DNA of 64,000 nt from Gracilimonas amylolytica. Lineage in GTDB: Bacteria > Bacteroidota > Rhodothermia > Balneolales > Balneolaceae. Both the position numbers and the translations under genes were made by a program. The notes beneath the pieces are model-generated. The model ran no database searches and was not told the DNA's origin. It was given only the letters and a program-made list of their open reading frames with translations. The DNA is taken from contig NZ_PQBS01000034.1 in NCBI RefSeq assembly GCF_002911695.1, forward strand, positions 87,971 through 151,970, read 5' to 3'. Shown piece by piece: positions 1 to 9,693 of the stretch (the stretch's first letter is position 1; the number at the start of each line of letters is the position of its first letter).

Positions 1-2
1 CT

Positions 3-1253
3 CACAATAATATTGTGTCTAATGTGAAGGCCGCCACGCAGCATATATACTGGGATGATAATGACCGGCTGCTTTCCTTCCTTCCATTGTGTCATTCTTT
101 TGAGAGAACGGCCGGGTATTATGCGATGATATCCAGTGGTGTTGAGGTCTATTATGCTGAAAGTGTGGATACGGTCTCCCGGAATATGCCTGAGGTAAAA
201 CCAACCATTATGATCAGTGTGCCGCGGCTGTTTGAGAAAATGTATAATCTCATCGTGAAAAGTGTAGAGGAGGGGAGTGACACCAAGAAGAAGATCTTTG
301 ATTGGGCCGTTGAGACCGGGCAGAAGTATGCGGAAGGCAAACGCGGACTGGTGGCCGTCCAGAAAAAAATTGCTGACAAACTGGTGTTTGATAAACTGAA
401 AGAACGAACCGGTGGTCATGTTCGGCTTTTTGTATCAGGTGGAGCCGCTTTGCCCCCTGAGATCGACACCTTCTTCCAGTGTGCCGGTATGAATATTCTT
501 CAGGGTTATGGACTTACAGAAACCTCTCCGGTAATGGCTGCCAATCAGCCGGGTAAGGAAAAGATAGGTGCAGTTGGGACGATCATTCCAGGTGTAACGG
601 TTGGTATTCAAAGCCTTGAGAATGGGGAAATACTGGCCACCATCAGCGGTGAGGATTATCCTACCGACCTGAGTTCTGAAGAAGGTGAGATCCTTTGTAA
701 GGGACCAAATGTGATGAAAGGATATTGGAATAACGAGAAGGCAACCAAGGAAATGATCGACGATGATGACTGGCTTCACACCGGTGACGTTGGAAAGTTT
801 GAGGATGGTTTCCTGAAGATCACGGATCGTATCAAACATATGATCGTGAATGCCGGTGGTAAGAATATTTATCCGGGGCCGATTGAAGACCTGTTTAAAA
901 CAAGTAAGTGGATCGATCAGATCGTGGTAGTTGGAGAAGCCCAAAATTACATGGCCGCGATCATTGTCCCTGATTTTGAAGTGGTAGGTAAATGGGCCAA
1001 AGAACAAGGCTTATCGTTCAAGGGTAATGAAGAACTTATTGAGCTTGAGGAAGTCAAAGATATCTACAAGAAGGAGCTAAGGGCCTTCTCTAAAGAACTC
1101 GCCTCGCATGAGAAGGTGAGAGACTTCAGATTGGTTGCCAACGAGTTTACGGTTGAAACCGGCGAGATCACTCCTACCCTGAAAGTGAAACGCAGGGTGA
1201 TCGCAGATAAATACGGTCACCTGATCGAAGACATCTATAAGGATGATGATTGA
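3..1253 (+). CDS. Long-chain acyl-CoA synthetase (AMP-forming), 3' part
   Basis: This is the C-terminal part of a fatty acid--CoA ligase of the FadD/FadD15 type, which activates long-chain fatty acids through an acyl-adenylate. The frame is open to the left edge: codons before the GTG at 15 read HNNIVSN, the conserved stretch just after the P-loop of this family, so about 190-200 N-terminal residues including the P-loop lie outside the window. Visible motifs are the adenylate-forming signature GYGLTETSP, the GEILCKGPNVMKGYW stretch, LHTGDVG with the hinge region DRIKHMIVNAGGKNI, and a C-terminal TPTLKVKR carrying the likely catalytic lysine. A strong terminator follows 37 bp after the TGA stop. 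Certain at family level; chain-length preference cannot be read. Confidence 0.93.
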   Translation, partial: HNNIVSNVKAATQHIYWDDNDRLLSFLPLCHSFERTAGYYAMISSGVEVYYAESVDTVSRNMPEVKPTIMISVPRLFEKMYNLIVKSVEEGSDTKKKIFDWAVETGQKYAEGKRGLVAVQKKIADKLVFDKLKERTGGHVRLFVSGGAALPPEIDTFFQCAGMNILQGYGLTETSPVMAANQPGKEKIGAVGTIIPGVTVGIQSLENGEILATISGEDYPTDLSSEEGEILCKGPNVMKGYWNNEKATKEMIDDDDWLHTGDVGKFEDGFLKITDRIKHMIVNAGGKNIYPGPIEDLFKTSKWIDQIVVVGEAQNYMAAIIVPDFEVVGKWAKEQGLSFKGNEELIELEEVKDIYKKELRAFSKELASHEKVRDFRLVANEFTVETGEITPTLKVKRRVIADKYGHLIEDIYKDDD

Positions 1254-1290
1254 TCCGACTTCACCATTCTCTGTATAAAATCTGAAATAT

Positions 1291-1318
1291 AAAAAAGGCC
1301 TCGTGTGAGGCCTTTTTT
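1291..1318. terminator. Bidirectional intrinsic terminator
   Basis: A perfect 12-bp inverted repeat (1291-1302 with 1307-1318, loop GTGT) starts with A6 and ends with T6, so it can stop transcription in both directions. It sits between the convergent acyl-CoA synthetase and S41 protease genes. Confidence 0.9.
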
Positions 1319-1340
1319 ATATCACCAAAGAATGTATGAT

Positions 1341-3254
1341 CTACTCGTTATTGTCACCTGATAGATTTCCAATGGCAGAAGCTTTTGAATCTCCACTGGC
1401 AAGTTCTTCCAGCCTGGCAACGGCATCCCACAAGGTCATGGCTTTTTTAAGGGTGTTGTCAAACACATCGTTAACGATCGGGTAGAAGTACTCCATTCCC
1501 CAGACCTGTCGGGCCAGCTCAGCCTTCATGCGGCCTTCAAGCAGCCACGAGATATCTTCAAAATGTCCCTGTGGCACAAATAATGTATCGTTTCTGAAAT
1601 CAGGGGTTTTAACCGTATCAGAAATGAACATACCGCGTTCAACCAGCAAAGATCTCAATCCTTCTACATTGGTATCATCCCACTCAAAGTTTTCGCGATA
1701 GTTTTCAAAATCAGATTCCCATTCTGCTCTGAAAGCATCCCCGTTTTCATCCAGGAAGTTCCGTACATAATCAAATGAGGCCTGCTCACGAATAGCGAAA
1801 TTGAATACATAGGCTGATGTGGAAGTATCTGCCGGTACAATATAATCAGGTACAATGCCGCCACCGCCATAAACGGTTCGTCCACCATCGGTTTGATACT
1901 TGAGAGAATCAGGAATGTGGTTTATGAATTCTGAGGCATCATCCATGGCATCCTCACGGCGGTAGATCTCGTATGCATACTCTTCACCGCCTTCTACAAA
2001 TGGCTTCTGAATGAGTCTGCCCGAAGGGGTATAGTATCGGGAAATAGTGACCCTAACACTGCTCTTATCTACCAATTCGTATTGCTGCTGAACCAGGCCC
2101 TTACCGAAGGTTCGTTTACCGACTATCAGTCCCCGGTCATGATCCTGAATAGCCCCACTCACGATCTCGCTCGCTGAGGCTGCTCCTTCATCAACTAAAA
2201 CAATAACGGGTTTTTCAATATAAGCACCATCTTTTCTGGAAAAATACTCACCGTCGAAGCGTTTATGCTTACTTTTGGTGGATACCAGCTCGGTTCCCCG
2301 GGGGAAGAATTCTTCTGCAATGGCAATAGCCTGACTCAGATATCCTCCGGGATTTCCTCTCAGATCAAGTACCAGGCGGTCCATGCCTTCATTGCGCAGT
2401 TCCCGGGTTGCTTGCATAAATTCATCGTGGGTAGTGGCTGCAAACCGGTTGATCTTGATGTACCCGGTACGCTCATCCAGCATATAGGAGGTATCCACAG
2501 TGTATAAGGGGATATCATCACGCGTGATGGTAAAATTGATGGGTTCACGCACATTCGGTCGCTTGACGGTTACGCCAACTTTGGTGCCTTTTTCGCCTCG
2601 CAGCCTTCTCAGTACCATCTCATTGGTAAATCCAACGGCAGATGAATCCTCGATCTCAATGATGCGGTCACCGGAACGAATACCCAGCTGCTCACTGGGT
2701 CCACCGGAAATAGCGGTAATTACGGTTATGGTATCCTGAATGATCTGAAACTGCACGCCGATGCCCTGAAATTTTCCGGCAAATTCAGCCTGGATCTGCT
2801 CATTGTCTTCAGCTTCGATGTACACAGAGTGAGGATCAAGGGTTGAGAACATGCCTCTGATGGCAGCCTCGGTTAGCTTACCCATATCTTCATCCGCACT
2901 GTTGTTGGCTACATAAAGATACGCCCGTTCAAAATTTCTAAATGAATCTCTTATCGATTCAATGTTAACTCCGCTAAAGGTTGTATCGATGGGGGAATCG
3001 GTGATCTCCAGCGTACTGTCTTTGATGGCTTTGACCATATATTTGATACTGGTCTTGTACATCTGATCGATGTCAGGTTCGCTGAAGTAATTGGTAATGA
3101 TACTTCGTTGTGCCTGATGGTATTTGGTCAGGTTTTCCGTGTCGTTGTTTTCTGACTGAATGACCGGATCGACCCCCGTAAAACGGAGCGCCGCAAGCAG
3201 CAACAGAATGAGTATGTTTGGGTACAGTATCTTTTTTAAATGCATGTAGATCAT
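1341..3254 (-). CDS. C-terminal processing peptidase, S41 family (CtpA/Prc-like)
   Basis: A 637-residue serine protease of the S41 family, which degrades or trims periplasmic proteins from their C-termini. An N-terminal hydrophobic segment (about residues 10-25) serves as signal or anchor. A PDZ domain lies at about 155-245 (GIGVQF, SGDRIIEI). The peptidase core follows, with LVLDLRGNPGGYL, the nucleophile serine in GAASASEI (near 360) and the general-base lysine in RTFGKGLVQ about 25 residues later, so the Ser/Lys dyad is intact. About 180 residues follow the core, longer than minimal CtpA and closer to Bacteroidota S41 proteins. The first codons allow starts at Met1 or Met4. It runs in the same direction as hslUV but is separated from hslU by 127 bp with a palindrome. 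Confidence 0.92.
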   Translation of the reverse strand: MIYMHLKKILYPNILILLLLAALRFTGVDPVIQSENNDTENLTKYHQAQRSIITNYFSEPDIDQMYKTSIKYMVKAIKDSTLEITDSPIDTTFSGVNIESIRDSFRNFERAYLYVANNSADEDMGKLTEAAIRGMFSTLDPHSVYIEAEDNEQIQAEFAGKFQGIGVQFQIIQDTITVITAISGGPSEQLGIRSGDRIIEIEDSSAVGFTNEMVLRRLRGEKGTKVGVTVKRPNVREPINFTITRDDIPLYTVDTSYMLDERTGYIKINRFAATTHDEFMQATRELRNEGMDRLVLDLRGNPGGYLSQAIAIAEEFFPRGTELVSTKSKHKRFDGEYFSRKDGAYIEKPVIVLVDEGAASASEIVSGAIQDHDRGLIVGKRTFGKGLVQQQYELVDKSSVRVTISRYYTPSGRLIQKPFVEGGEEYAYEIYRREDAMDDASEFINHIPDSLKYQTDGGRTVYGGGGIVPDYIVPADTSTSAYVFNFAIREQASFDYVRNFLDENGDAFRAEWESDFENYRENFEWDDTNVEGLRSLLVERGMFISDTVKTPDFRNDTLFVPQGHFEDISWLLEGRMKAELARQVWGMEYFYPIVNDVFDNTLKKAMTLWDAVARLEELASGDSKASAIGNLSGDNNE

Positions 3255-3335
3255 ATTACGTCATTACTTATTGATCATAACCAATTCTGGCGTGTAAAGT
3301 TTCATTCAGAACGAGTGTACTAAATAATTAAGTAT

Positions 3336-3349
3336 ACCACAATTGTGGT
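3336..3349. promoter_or_regulatory. Perfect 14-bp palindrome upstream of the S41 protease
   Basis: ACCACAATTGTGGT is fully self-complementary and lies 82 bp upstream of the S41 protease start and 32 bp beyond the hslU stop. It has no loop or T-run, so an operator is more likely than a terminator. The regulator is unknown. Confidence 0.35.
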
Positions 3350-3381
3350 GTTTGGTTCATTTAATAACCCTTTACAAACAC

Positions 3382-4794
3382 TTATAGAATGTAGTGGCTC
3401 AGATCTTTGTCTTTAACAATATCGGTCAGTTGTTTATCCACGTATGCCTTGTCGATGGTGATCTTACCTGAGTTGATATCGTCCGGAACGGCAAACAGAA
3501 GTTCATCGAATAGTGAAGACATGATGGTATGCAAACGTCTTGCTCCAATGTTCTCCACAGAGGAGTTCACCTCAGCGGCAATTCGTGCGATCTCTCTGAT
3601 CGCGTCTTCTTTAAATTCAATTTCGACACCCTCTGATTGCAACATGGCAATGTATTGCTTGGTCAAAGCATTTTTGGGTTTCGATAGAATATCAACGAAA
3701 TCGTCTTCAGTCAGTGAATTCAGCTCCACTCGGATTGGAAACCTTCCCTGAAGTTCAGGAATCAGATCAGATGGTTTAGATACATGAAATGCACCGGAAC
3801 CAATGAACAGAATATGATCGGTCTTGACGATACCGTGCTTGGTGTTTACCGCACTGCCTTCCACAACCGGAAGCAGGTCACGCTGTACTCCTTGTCGGCT
3901 TACATCGGGGCCGCCTTTGCCGCCTCCGCTTGAAGATTCTGCGATCTTGTCGATCTCATCAATAAAGACGATACCTTGCTTTTGAACCCTCTCAAGGGCT
4001 TCCTGCACGGCAGACTCATGGTCGATCAGCTTTTCGGCTTCTTCTTCCGTCAGCAACTCACGGGCTTCGCTGATCGGCAGCTTTCGCTTAGACTTTTTAT
4101 TACCCTTGCCAAGATTCCCCAGCATATCCTGAAGGTTGATTCCCATTTCTTCCATACCCTGTGGACCAAATACCTGCATCATCGGGCTACCTTTCGTGGA
4201 TTTAACTTCAACTTCGATCTCCCGATCTTCCAGTTCACCGTTTTTCAGTTTTTCTCTGAACCGCTCGCGGGTACGCTCATTGAGTTCAGAATCGCTGGCT
4301 TTTTTGGGATCAAAGTCTTCATCACCGGCAGAAGGACTGTTAAAGCCAACTCCTGTTTTCTTGACAGGAGGGATGAGGATATCTAAAATTCTTTCTTCTG
4401 CTCTTTGAGCCGCTTTTCCTTTTACACGCTCCTGCATTTCCTGCTTTACCATATTGATGGCAACATCGGTCAGGTCGCGGATCATGGATTCAACATCACG
4501 TCCCACATACCCAACTTCGGTAAATTTAGATGCTTCCACTTTCATGAAGGGAGCATGAGCCAGTTTGGCCAGTCGTCGGGCAATTTCCGTTTTACCCACA
4601 CCGGTTGGGCCGATCAGCAGGATGTTATTTGGTACGATCTCTTCGCGGATCTCTTCTTCAGCATTTAATCGTCTCCATCGGTTCCGAAGTGCAATGGAAA
4701 CTGATCTTTTGGCAGATTGCTGCCCAACAATGTACTTGTTCAACTCAGATACGATCTGCTGTGGCGTTAAGTTCTTCTCTTCAATAGTTAACAT
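3382..4794 (-). CDS. hslU: HslU, ATPase subunit of the HslUV protease
   Basis: The AAA+ unfoldase that feeds substrates to HslV in the cytoplasm. Seen in order: the N-terminal ClpX/HslU signature ([17 protein letters not shown]), Walker [10 protein letters not shown], the pore loop GYVGRDVE, a variable I-domain (about 130-240), Walker [11 protein letters not shown], sensor/arginine-finger region, and the C-terminal tail ending LSHYIL, which in the family inserts into HslV to activate it. I chose the ATG at 4794, one base after the hslV stop; a longer frame begins with a TTG at 4806 inside hslV. Adjacent hslV upstream makes this a classic two-gene operon. Confidence 0.97.
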   Translation of the reverse strand: MLTIEEKNLTPQQIVSELNKYIVGQQSAKRSVSIALRNRWRRLNAEEEIREEIVPNNILLIGPTGVGKTEIARRLAKLAHAPFMKVEASKFTEVGYVGRDVESMIRDLTDVAINMVKQEMQERVKGKAAQRAEERILDILIPPVKKTGVGFNSPSAGDEDFDPKKASDSELNERTRERFREKLKNGELEDREIEVEVKSTKGSPMMQVFGPQGMEEMGINLQDMLGNLGKGNKKSKRKLPISEARELLTEEEAEKLIDHESAVQEALERVQKQGIVFIDEIDKIAESSSGGGKGGPDVSRQGVQRDLLPVVEGSAVNTKHGIVKTDHILFIGSGAFHVSKPSDLIPELQGRFPIRVELNSLTEDDFVDILSKPKNALTKQYIAMLQSEGVEIEFKEDAIREIARIAAEVNSSVENIGARRLHTIMSSLFDELLFAVPDDINSGKITIDKAYVDKQLTDIVKDKDLSHYIL

Positions 4795-4795
4795 A

Positions 4796-5344
4796 CTAGT
4801 CGTCAATTTCTAAAATGGTAAGATTATGATTCGTGTAGATATCAATATCAGCAGCAATATGAAGGGCATCCTCTACAATTTGTTTGGAGGATAGCTCCGG
4901 TGCATGTTTGACCATGGCACGTGCCGCTGAGAGGGCATAGGATCCGCCGCTGCCTATAGTCGCTATTTCATCATCAGGTTCGATCACGTCACCCTGTCCC
5001 GATATCACCAACGATTTTTCGTTATTCATAACGATGAGAAGGGCCTGAAGTTTTTGAAGGAATTTGTCCTTTCTCCATTCCTTGGCAAGCTCAACGGCCG
5101 CTCTCTCCATGTTGCCATTGTATTCGTTCAGTTTCTCTTCGTACTTCTCGAAAAGGGTGAAGGCATCAGCGGTGGATCCGGCAAATCCTGCCAGGATCTT
5201 ACCATTATATAATTTTCGTACTTTTTTAACGGTGCTTTTCATGACGGTCTTATCCATCGTAGCCTGACCATCACTCCCAATTGCAGCCTTGCCGTTGTGG
5301 ATCACTCCCACAACGGTGGTTGCATGTAATTCAGATAAATTCAT
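4796..5344 (-). CDS. hslV: HslV, proteolytic subunit of HslUV
   Basis: A proteasome-beta-like threonine peptidase that forms the dodecameric core of the HslUV complex. The predicted catalytic N-terminal threonine is Thr9 (HATTVVGV), exposed after removal of an 8-residue propeptide. GSDGQATMD follows, with a conserved lysine in KKVRKLYN and the [10 protein letters not shown] stretch. At 182 residues it has normal length. It starts the hslV-hslU operon; hslU begins one base after its TAG stop. Confidence 0.97.
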   Translation of the reverse strand: MNLSELHATTVVGVIHNGKAAIGSDGQATMDKTVMKSTVKKVRKLYNGKILAGFAGSTADAFTLFEKYEEKLNEYNGNMERAAVELAKEWRKDKFLQKLQALLIVMNNEKSLVISGQGDVIEPDDEIATIGSGGSYALSAARAMVKHAPELSSKQIVEDALHIAADIDIYTNHNLTILEIDD

Positions 5345-5399
5345 AAATAATATTTTGGTGAAAGAGTTTAGTGGTTATTCACAAAAACCAAGCCAAGGT

Positions 5400-7133
5400 C
5401 TAATTTGAAGACTTATAGTACTTAGAATTGCCTCTTCCGTTCGAATTGTCATTACGACCTGACGAACTGTTCTCTTTCTTGGATATATCCAGGTTGTTCT
5501 TGTCACCTTTGCCGCTTTCAAGCTCGACCAGCTCGCCTTCGCGGTCCAGGACTTCCTCTATCGACTCATCTCTCATGACGATGTCTGTAATGTCTATGTC
5601 TGAGCCGACCAGTGTGGCACGGAATTCATTCATGGATACCGTTTCATCGCCGATCAGGGAGATCTTGATGCGGAATCGTGCCATCCATTTCCAGCGAGTG
5701 CTGAGCATTCCTTTGGTTAGAACCGAGCGCAGGTAAGGATTCACGTAGATATCAACGGCACGGTAGTTCGTATTGTGCTTGAACTTGCTTAACCAGGTCT
5801 CAAGGTCGGTCAGGATGGTATCTTTGGTAACCACGTTACCAGAACCACCGCATACCGGGCAAACTTTTGATACTGAATTCACAACACTTGGACGGATACG
5901 CTGACGTGTGATCTGAACCAGACCAAAGTCACTCATTCCGATCACATTGGTTTTGGCAGGATCTTTGACAAATTCCTTCTTGAGCTCGTCATAGATCTTC
6001 TTACGGTTCTTATCATCCCGCAAGTCAATGAAGTCAACAACGATGATCCCGCCAATATCCCGCAGTCTGAGCTGCTTGGCGATCTCTCTGGCGGCTTCCA
6101 GGTTGGTTTTCAGGGAGTTATCTTCCTGACGCTTTTTGGCAGCGTAAGGACCAGAGTTAACATCCACCACATACATGGCTTCAGTTTGCTCAAAGATGAG
6201 GTAACCACCTGATTTCATCCTCACACGCGGACTGAAGATCGAATTGACATCATGGGCGATCTTCATGTAATCGAAGATGTGCTCCTTGCCTTTATACATC
6301 TGTACATTAGGAACCATCTGCGGGGCGATCTGACTCACATAGCCTTTGATCTGTTTGTAGAGTTCCGGATCATCGATCAATACCCGGTCATAATTTTTGG
6401 CAAACAGGTCGCGAATAAGACTTTCTGTCATATTCAGGTCACGGTAGAGGAGGGCCGGAGGTTTGGCGTCCTCAAGCTTATCGACGATCTGCTCCCATTT
6501 TTTCAGGACATTTCGGAGATCATCCTCCAGGGACTTTTTATCCTGACCTTTGGCAACCGTTCGTACGATCACTCCAAATCCGTCCGGTACCATATTATTC
6601 AGAATGCCTTTAAGGCGTCTGCGTTCTTTGTAGTGACCGATCTTTTTGGAAACCGCGATGTAGTCGCCCATTGGGATCAGTACCAGAAAACGCCCGGCAA
6701 TGGTAATATCCGTTGATATACGCGGACCTTTTGAACCGATAGGTTCTTTGACGATCTGTACCAGCAGTTTTTGTCCGGTGCGTAGCATCTTGCCGGCCAT
6801 GATCTGCTTTTCAATGTTTGAAAGGTTTTCTTTGTTAGCTACATCCTTTCTGACATTGTTTGGAATGGCATCAGGGCCATTTAATTTGGTGATGTATTCA
6901 TCGAGATGGTCTCCCGCATCAGAAAAGTGAAGAAAGGCATCTTTAGGGGTGCCCATGTCAATAAAAGCGGCTCGGATACCGCTTAGCACTTTGTGAACAC
7001 GTGCTACATAAATGTTACCAACCGTACGCTGGTTTTCTTCTGATTCTATGAATAACTGCGCTAATTCGTTGTTCTCCAAAAGCGCAATACGGGTCTGATT
7101 GCCCGAAGAGTGAATAATAATTTGATTCTTCAT
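5400..7133 (-). CDS. rng: Ribonuclease G/E family endoribonuclease
   Basis: An Rne/Rng-family endoribonuclease that acts in rRNA maturation and mRNA decay. An S1 RNA-binding domain lies at about residues 35-120 (NIYVARVHKVLSGIRAAF). The metal-binding catalytic aspartates are in YVVDVNSG and VVDFIDLRDD, and the Zn-link cysteines are in CPVCGGSG, so all key residues are present. The tail (last 30 residues) is rich in Ser, Asn and Gly. Length fits RNase G, without the long RNase E scaffold. The frame is open to 7160, but the ATG at 7133 (MKNQIIIHS) is preceded by GGAAAGGAAG at good spacing and fits the family N-terminus. Confidence 0.93.
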   Translation of the reverse strand: MKNQIIIHSSGNQTRIALLENNELAQLFIESEENQRTVGNIYVARVHKVLSGIRAAFIDMGTPKDAFLHFSDAGDHLDEYITKLNGPDAIPNNVRKDVANKENLSNIEKQIMAGKMLRTGQKLLVQIVKEPIGSKGPRISTDITIAGRFLVLIPMGDYIAVSKKIGHYKERRRLKGILNNMVPDGFGVIVRTVAKGQDKKSLEDDLRNVLKKWEQIVDKLEDAKPPALLYRDLNMTESLIRDLFAKNYDRVLIDDPELYKQIKGYVSQIAPQMVPNVQMYKGKEHIFDYMKIAHDVNSIFSPRVRMKSGGYLIFEQTEAMYVVDVNSGPYAAKKRQEDNSLKTNLEAAREIAKQLRLRDIGGIIVVDFIDLRDDKNRKKIYDELKKEFVKDPAKTNVIGMSDFGLVQITRQRIRPSVVNSVSKVCPVCGGSGNVVTKDTILTDLETWLSKFKHNTNYRAVDIYVNPYLRSVLTKGMLSTRWKWMARFRIKISLIGDETVSMNEFRATLVGSDIDITDIVMRDESIEEVLDREGELVELESGKGDKNNLDISKKENSSSGRNDNSNGRGNSKYYKSSN

Positions 7134-7659
7134 TAAAATTCTTCCTTTCCCAAAAGCCACTGCTTCCCTTGCAAACGAACCATCTGATTAATTTACGATG
7201 CAAATCGATTAGGGTCTCATTAGTGAGAGCACGGTTTGAAGCAATCGGACGAGCGGCTGCTTTGGGTATAATATCTGTTAAAATTGTTTTTTGGGTTGAT
7301 TCCGTATCGGAATCAGAAAAGAGTTGCTGCGTAAGATTTGTAAGTAATAATCCGCAGAAAAAGAGAAAATCGATGATGGCATCTTCAATACGTGTAGACA
7401 GTGATGCCGTCATAGGTAGTTTTTGATATGTATTCTGTACGTTAAGCAATCGAAAAATGTTTAAAAAAGCTTTTATAGGCTAATTTTCTCCTTTATGAAT
7501 ATACATGGGAAAAGCCATTAATGTAAACGCATCCGAAAATAAAAAAAATAGTTTTACCTGCGTCCAAACGCAGCGTGATTTAGACTCTGTCACAGGGGCT
7601 GATGGTAAGAGTACAGGCTAGGTTTCTGAAGCCTGTACTCAATCCTGTACTCAATAAGG
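7134..7659. other. Gene-poor interval between rng and murA
   Basis: About 525 bp with no recognisable gene. A 144-codon minus-strand frame (7015-7449) covers the right half but overlaps the rng start by more than 100 bp, matches no family I know, and is not supported. The rng ribosome-binding site is at the left end. A hairpin and a 12-bp tandem repeat sit at the right end beside the murA stop. The interval probably holds the rng promoter and leader. Confidence 0.5.
7609..7655. repeat. Hairpin plus 12-bp tandem repeat after murA
   Basis: GAGTACAGGCT (7609-7619) pairs with AGCCTGTACTC (7630-7640), an 11-bp perfect stem. The right arm overlaps a perfect tandem duplication of CCTGTACTCAAT (7632-7643 and 7644-7655), which ends 4 bp from the murA stop codon. 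There is no T-run on the minus strand, so this is not a typical intrinsic terminator. Confidence 0.7.
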
Positions 7660-8931
7660 TCAAGAGTCCTCGTCAACCCGCTCTATGGTTGCACCAACCG
7701 CTCTGAGTTTATTTTCAAGGGTTTCGTAACCGCGATCCAAATGATAGATGCGCAAGACTTCTGTGGTGTTTTCAGCCACTAAGGCAGCCAATACCAGGCT
7801 CACACTGGCTCTCAGGTCTGTACTCATAACGGAAGCTCCTGTCAGTGGAGTTTTACCTGAAATGTGAACCGTGTTTTTTTCTACATCAACGTCGGCTCCC
7901 AATCGGGTCAGTTCCGGCACATAGCTGAAACGGTCAAAATAAACGGTATCTGTAACTTTGGATTCGCCTTCAGCCTGAGTCATCATGGTGGCCCATTGTG
8001 CCTGAAGGTCGGTTGGAAAGCCGGGATAGATCTGTGTTTTGATGGAAACCGGTTTGAGGGTTTCAGGAGCTTTGACATTAATAGTAGTGCCATCGATATC
8101 AACAGTAGTGCCTGTTTCCCGAAGTTTTTTAGTGAAGCTGCCCAAATGCTCGGGATTGCACCCCGTAAGCGTAAGTTCGTTGCCGGGCTGCATGGCTCCA
8201 AGTATCATGAAGGTTCCAAGCTCAATACGATCGGGATCATTGGATACTTCGATTCCTGTAAGCTCATCCACGGCACGTACCGTGAGGGTGTCAGTACCGA
8301 TACCTTCAATATCAGCCCCCATAGCCACCAGGTGATCACACAGTTGAACCACATCCGGTTCCTTGGCAGCATTTTCGATCGTAAATTCTTTGGCTTTTAA
8401 AACAGATGCCAGAAGAAGATTTACAGTAGCTCCAACCGAACTCGGTTCAAGTCTGAAGGTGCCACCGGCTATTTTTTCAGGAGCTTTGGCGATCACATAA
8501 CCCTTCTCCAGGGAGATATCGATCCCCATGGCTTCCATGCCTTTCAGGTGCAGGTCAACGGGACGGGGACCCCACGCGCAACCGCCGGGTAGGGATACCT
8601 TTGCATAGCCGTGTTTGCCAACCAGTGCCCCAAGCATGTAAAATGAAGCCCGCATCTTGCGAACCAGGTCGTAGGGGGCTTCCAGGTGGTTTACGTTCCC
8701 GGGATCGATCTCGAGGGTGTTTTCTTCTTCCCTGAAGGTCACCTGAGCTCCAACCACGCGGATCACGTTGTTGAAGGTATAAATATCTTTGAGCCGTGGA
8801 ATATTTTTTAAAGTAGATGCTGAACTGCCTAACAACGAAGCGGCCATCAACGGTAGGGCGGCATTTTTAGAGCCGCTGATCGGTATGGTACCTTTGAGAG
8901 GGGAGCCGCCTTTAATTACAAATTTATCCAA
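7660..8931 (-). CDS. murA: UDP-N-acetylglucosamine 1-carboxyvinyltransferase MurA
   Basis: First committed enzyme of peptidoglycan synthesis; it transfers enolpyruvate from PEP to UDP-GlcNAc. The N-terminus (MDKFVIKGG, ISGSKNAALPL) and the active-site loop GGCAWGPRPVDLHLKG with the PEP-binding cysteine near residue 117 are clear. The cysteine-to-aspartate change that gives fosfomycin resistance is absent. Length of 423 residues is typical. The start is a TTG at 8931, fixed by homology to the MurA N-terminus, and lies inside the upstream biotin-carrier gene (8-bp overlap), which implies translational coupling. Confidence 0.96.
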   Translation of the reverse strand: MDKFVIKGGSPLKGTIPISGSKNAALPLMAASLLGSSASTLKNIPRLKDIYTFNNVIRVVGAQVTFREEENTLEIDPGNVNHLEAPYDLVRKMRASFYMLGALVGKHGYAKVSLPGGCAWGPRPVDLHLKGMEAMGIDISLEKGYVIAKAPEKIAGGTFRLEPSSVGATVNLLLASVLKAKEFTIENAAKEPDVVQLCDHLVAMGADIEGIGTDTLTVRAVDELTGIEVSNDPDRIELGTFMILGAMQPGNELTLTGCNPEHLGSFTKKLRETGTTVDIDGTTINVKAPETLKPVSIKTQIYPGFPTDLQAQWATMMTQAEGESKVTDTVYFDRFSYVPELTRLGADVDVEKNTVHISGKTPLTGASVMSTDLRASVSLVLAALVAENTTEVLRIYHLDRGYETLENKLRAVGATIERVDEDS

Positions 8932-9430
8932 TGGTTTCTATCTCCAGTATAGGTGAATTTTTTTCCAGTGATTGACCAACGTCTGCCGAGATGGATGATA
9001 TCTTACCGCTGATCGGGGCTTTGAGTTCATTTTCCATCTTCATGGCTTCCAGGATCACGAGTGGCTGATCTTTTTCAACCTCATCGCCTTCACTTACCAT
9101 GATCTCAAGGATTTTGCCGGGCATTGGCGCATTCAGTAACCCTTCAGCCGCGGCAGCACCGGTTTTGAAACCTAACCGGTCGAGCAATAACTCCTGCTCA
9201 TCTTTAACAGAAATGCTGTGCCAAACACCGTTCATGGAAAATTCAATGGTTGAACCTTCCTTACTGATATTATCGATCTTGTAGGTTTTTGTTCCGGTTC
9301 GCAGAAAGTACCGGCCATTAACGTGTTCAAACGTGTAAGACCCGTTTAATTCTCCTGACGTAAACGTTCCTTCTTTTGGCGATAATTCTACATCCAGTTC
9401 ATTCTCACCGATGGTTGCCTGAAATTTCAT
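8924..9430 (-). CDS. Biotin/lipoyl carrier protein (carboxylase BCCP-like)
   Basis: A 168-residue biotin carboxyl-carrier type protein. The C-terminal half is a biotinyl domain (about 95-168) with the EAMKMEN motif holding the biotinylated lysine near residue 131; the first 90 residues form a beta-rich region like the domain before the biotinyl domain in acyl-CoA carboxylase alpha chains. It ends inside the start of murA and begins with an ATGA overlap with the upstream small gene. No biotin carboxylase or carboxyltransferase is nearby, so its partner must be encoded elsewhere. It resembles stand-alone carriers of propionyl-/methylmalonyl-CoA carboxylase systems. Confidence 0.82.
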   Translation of the reverse strand: MKFQATIGENELDVELSPKEGTFTSGELNGSYTFEHVNGRYFLRTGTKTYKIDNISKEGSTIEFSMNGVWHSISVKDEQELLLDRLGFKTGAAAAEGLLNAPMPGKILEIMVSEGDEVEKDQPLVILEAMKMENELKAPISGKISSISADVGQSLEKNSPILEIETIG

Positions 9431-9693
9431 GATCGTCTTTTCATAAGGTTAATGCCTGAATTTGTGATCCTGTAGACGGAATCCCTGACGTTATCAGAGT
9501 CGAAGTAGTTGGTGGTACTCGCATTGGGATCATCCGGATCTACAGCTTCGATAAGGCGCGAATTCATCAGATTGATAAGGTCGTCCCGGATCTCACCGTA
9601 GGCTAATTGGGTTTCTTCCTGAATGACCTCAAAGGGCTCAGGATATAACAGGCGATCCAGTATTTTTTTCTCTGATGGGGTTAATTTTCGCAT
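9427..9693 (-). CDS. Small winged-helix-like protein, function unknown
   Basis: An 88-residue protein I do not recognise as a named family. Predicted features: helices in LTPSEKKILDRLL and EIRDDLINLMNSRLIEAV followed by a short wing-like strand region ending YRITNSGINLMKRR, an arrangement like small winged-helix domains. Its TGA overlaps the ATG of the biotin carrier gene (ATGA), so it is the first gene of a tightly coupled trio with the carrier and murA. A role in controlling this operon is possible but unproven. Confidence 0.6.
   Translation of the reverse strand: MRKLTPSEKKILDRLLYPEPFEVIQEETQLAYGEIRDDLINLMNSRLIEAVDPDDPNASTTNYFDSDNVRDSVYRITNSGINLMKRRS

Noticed and set aside
7015..7449. 144-codon minus-strand frame upstream of rng
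   Set aside because: Overlaps the rng start by 119 bp, has no recognisable family, and would place the true rng ribosome-binding site inside it; kept only as a note on the gap.
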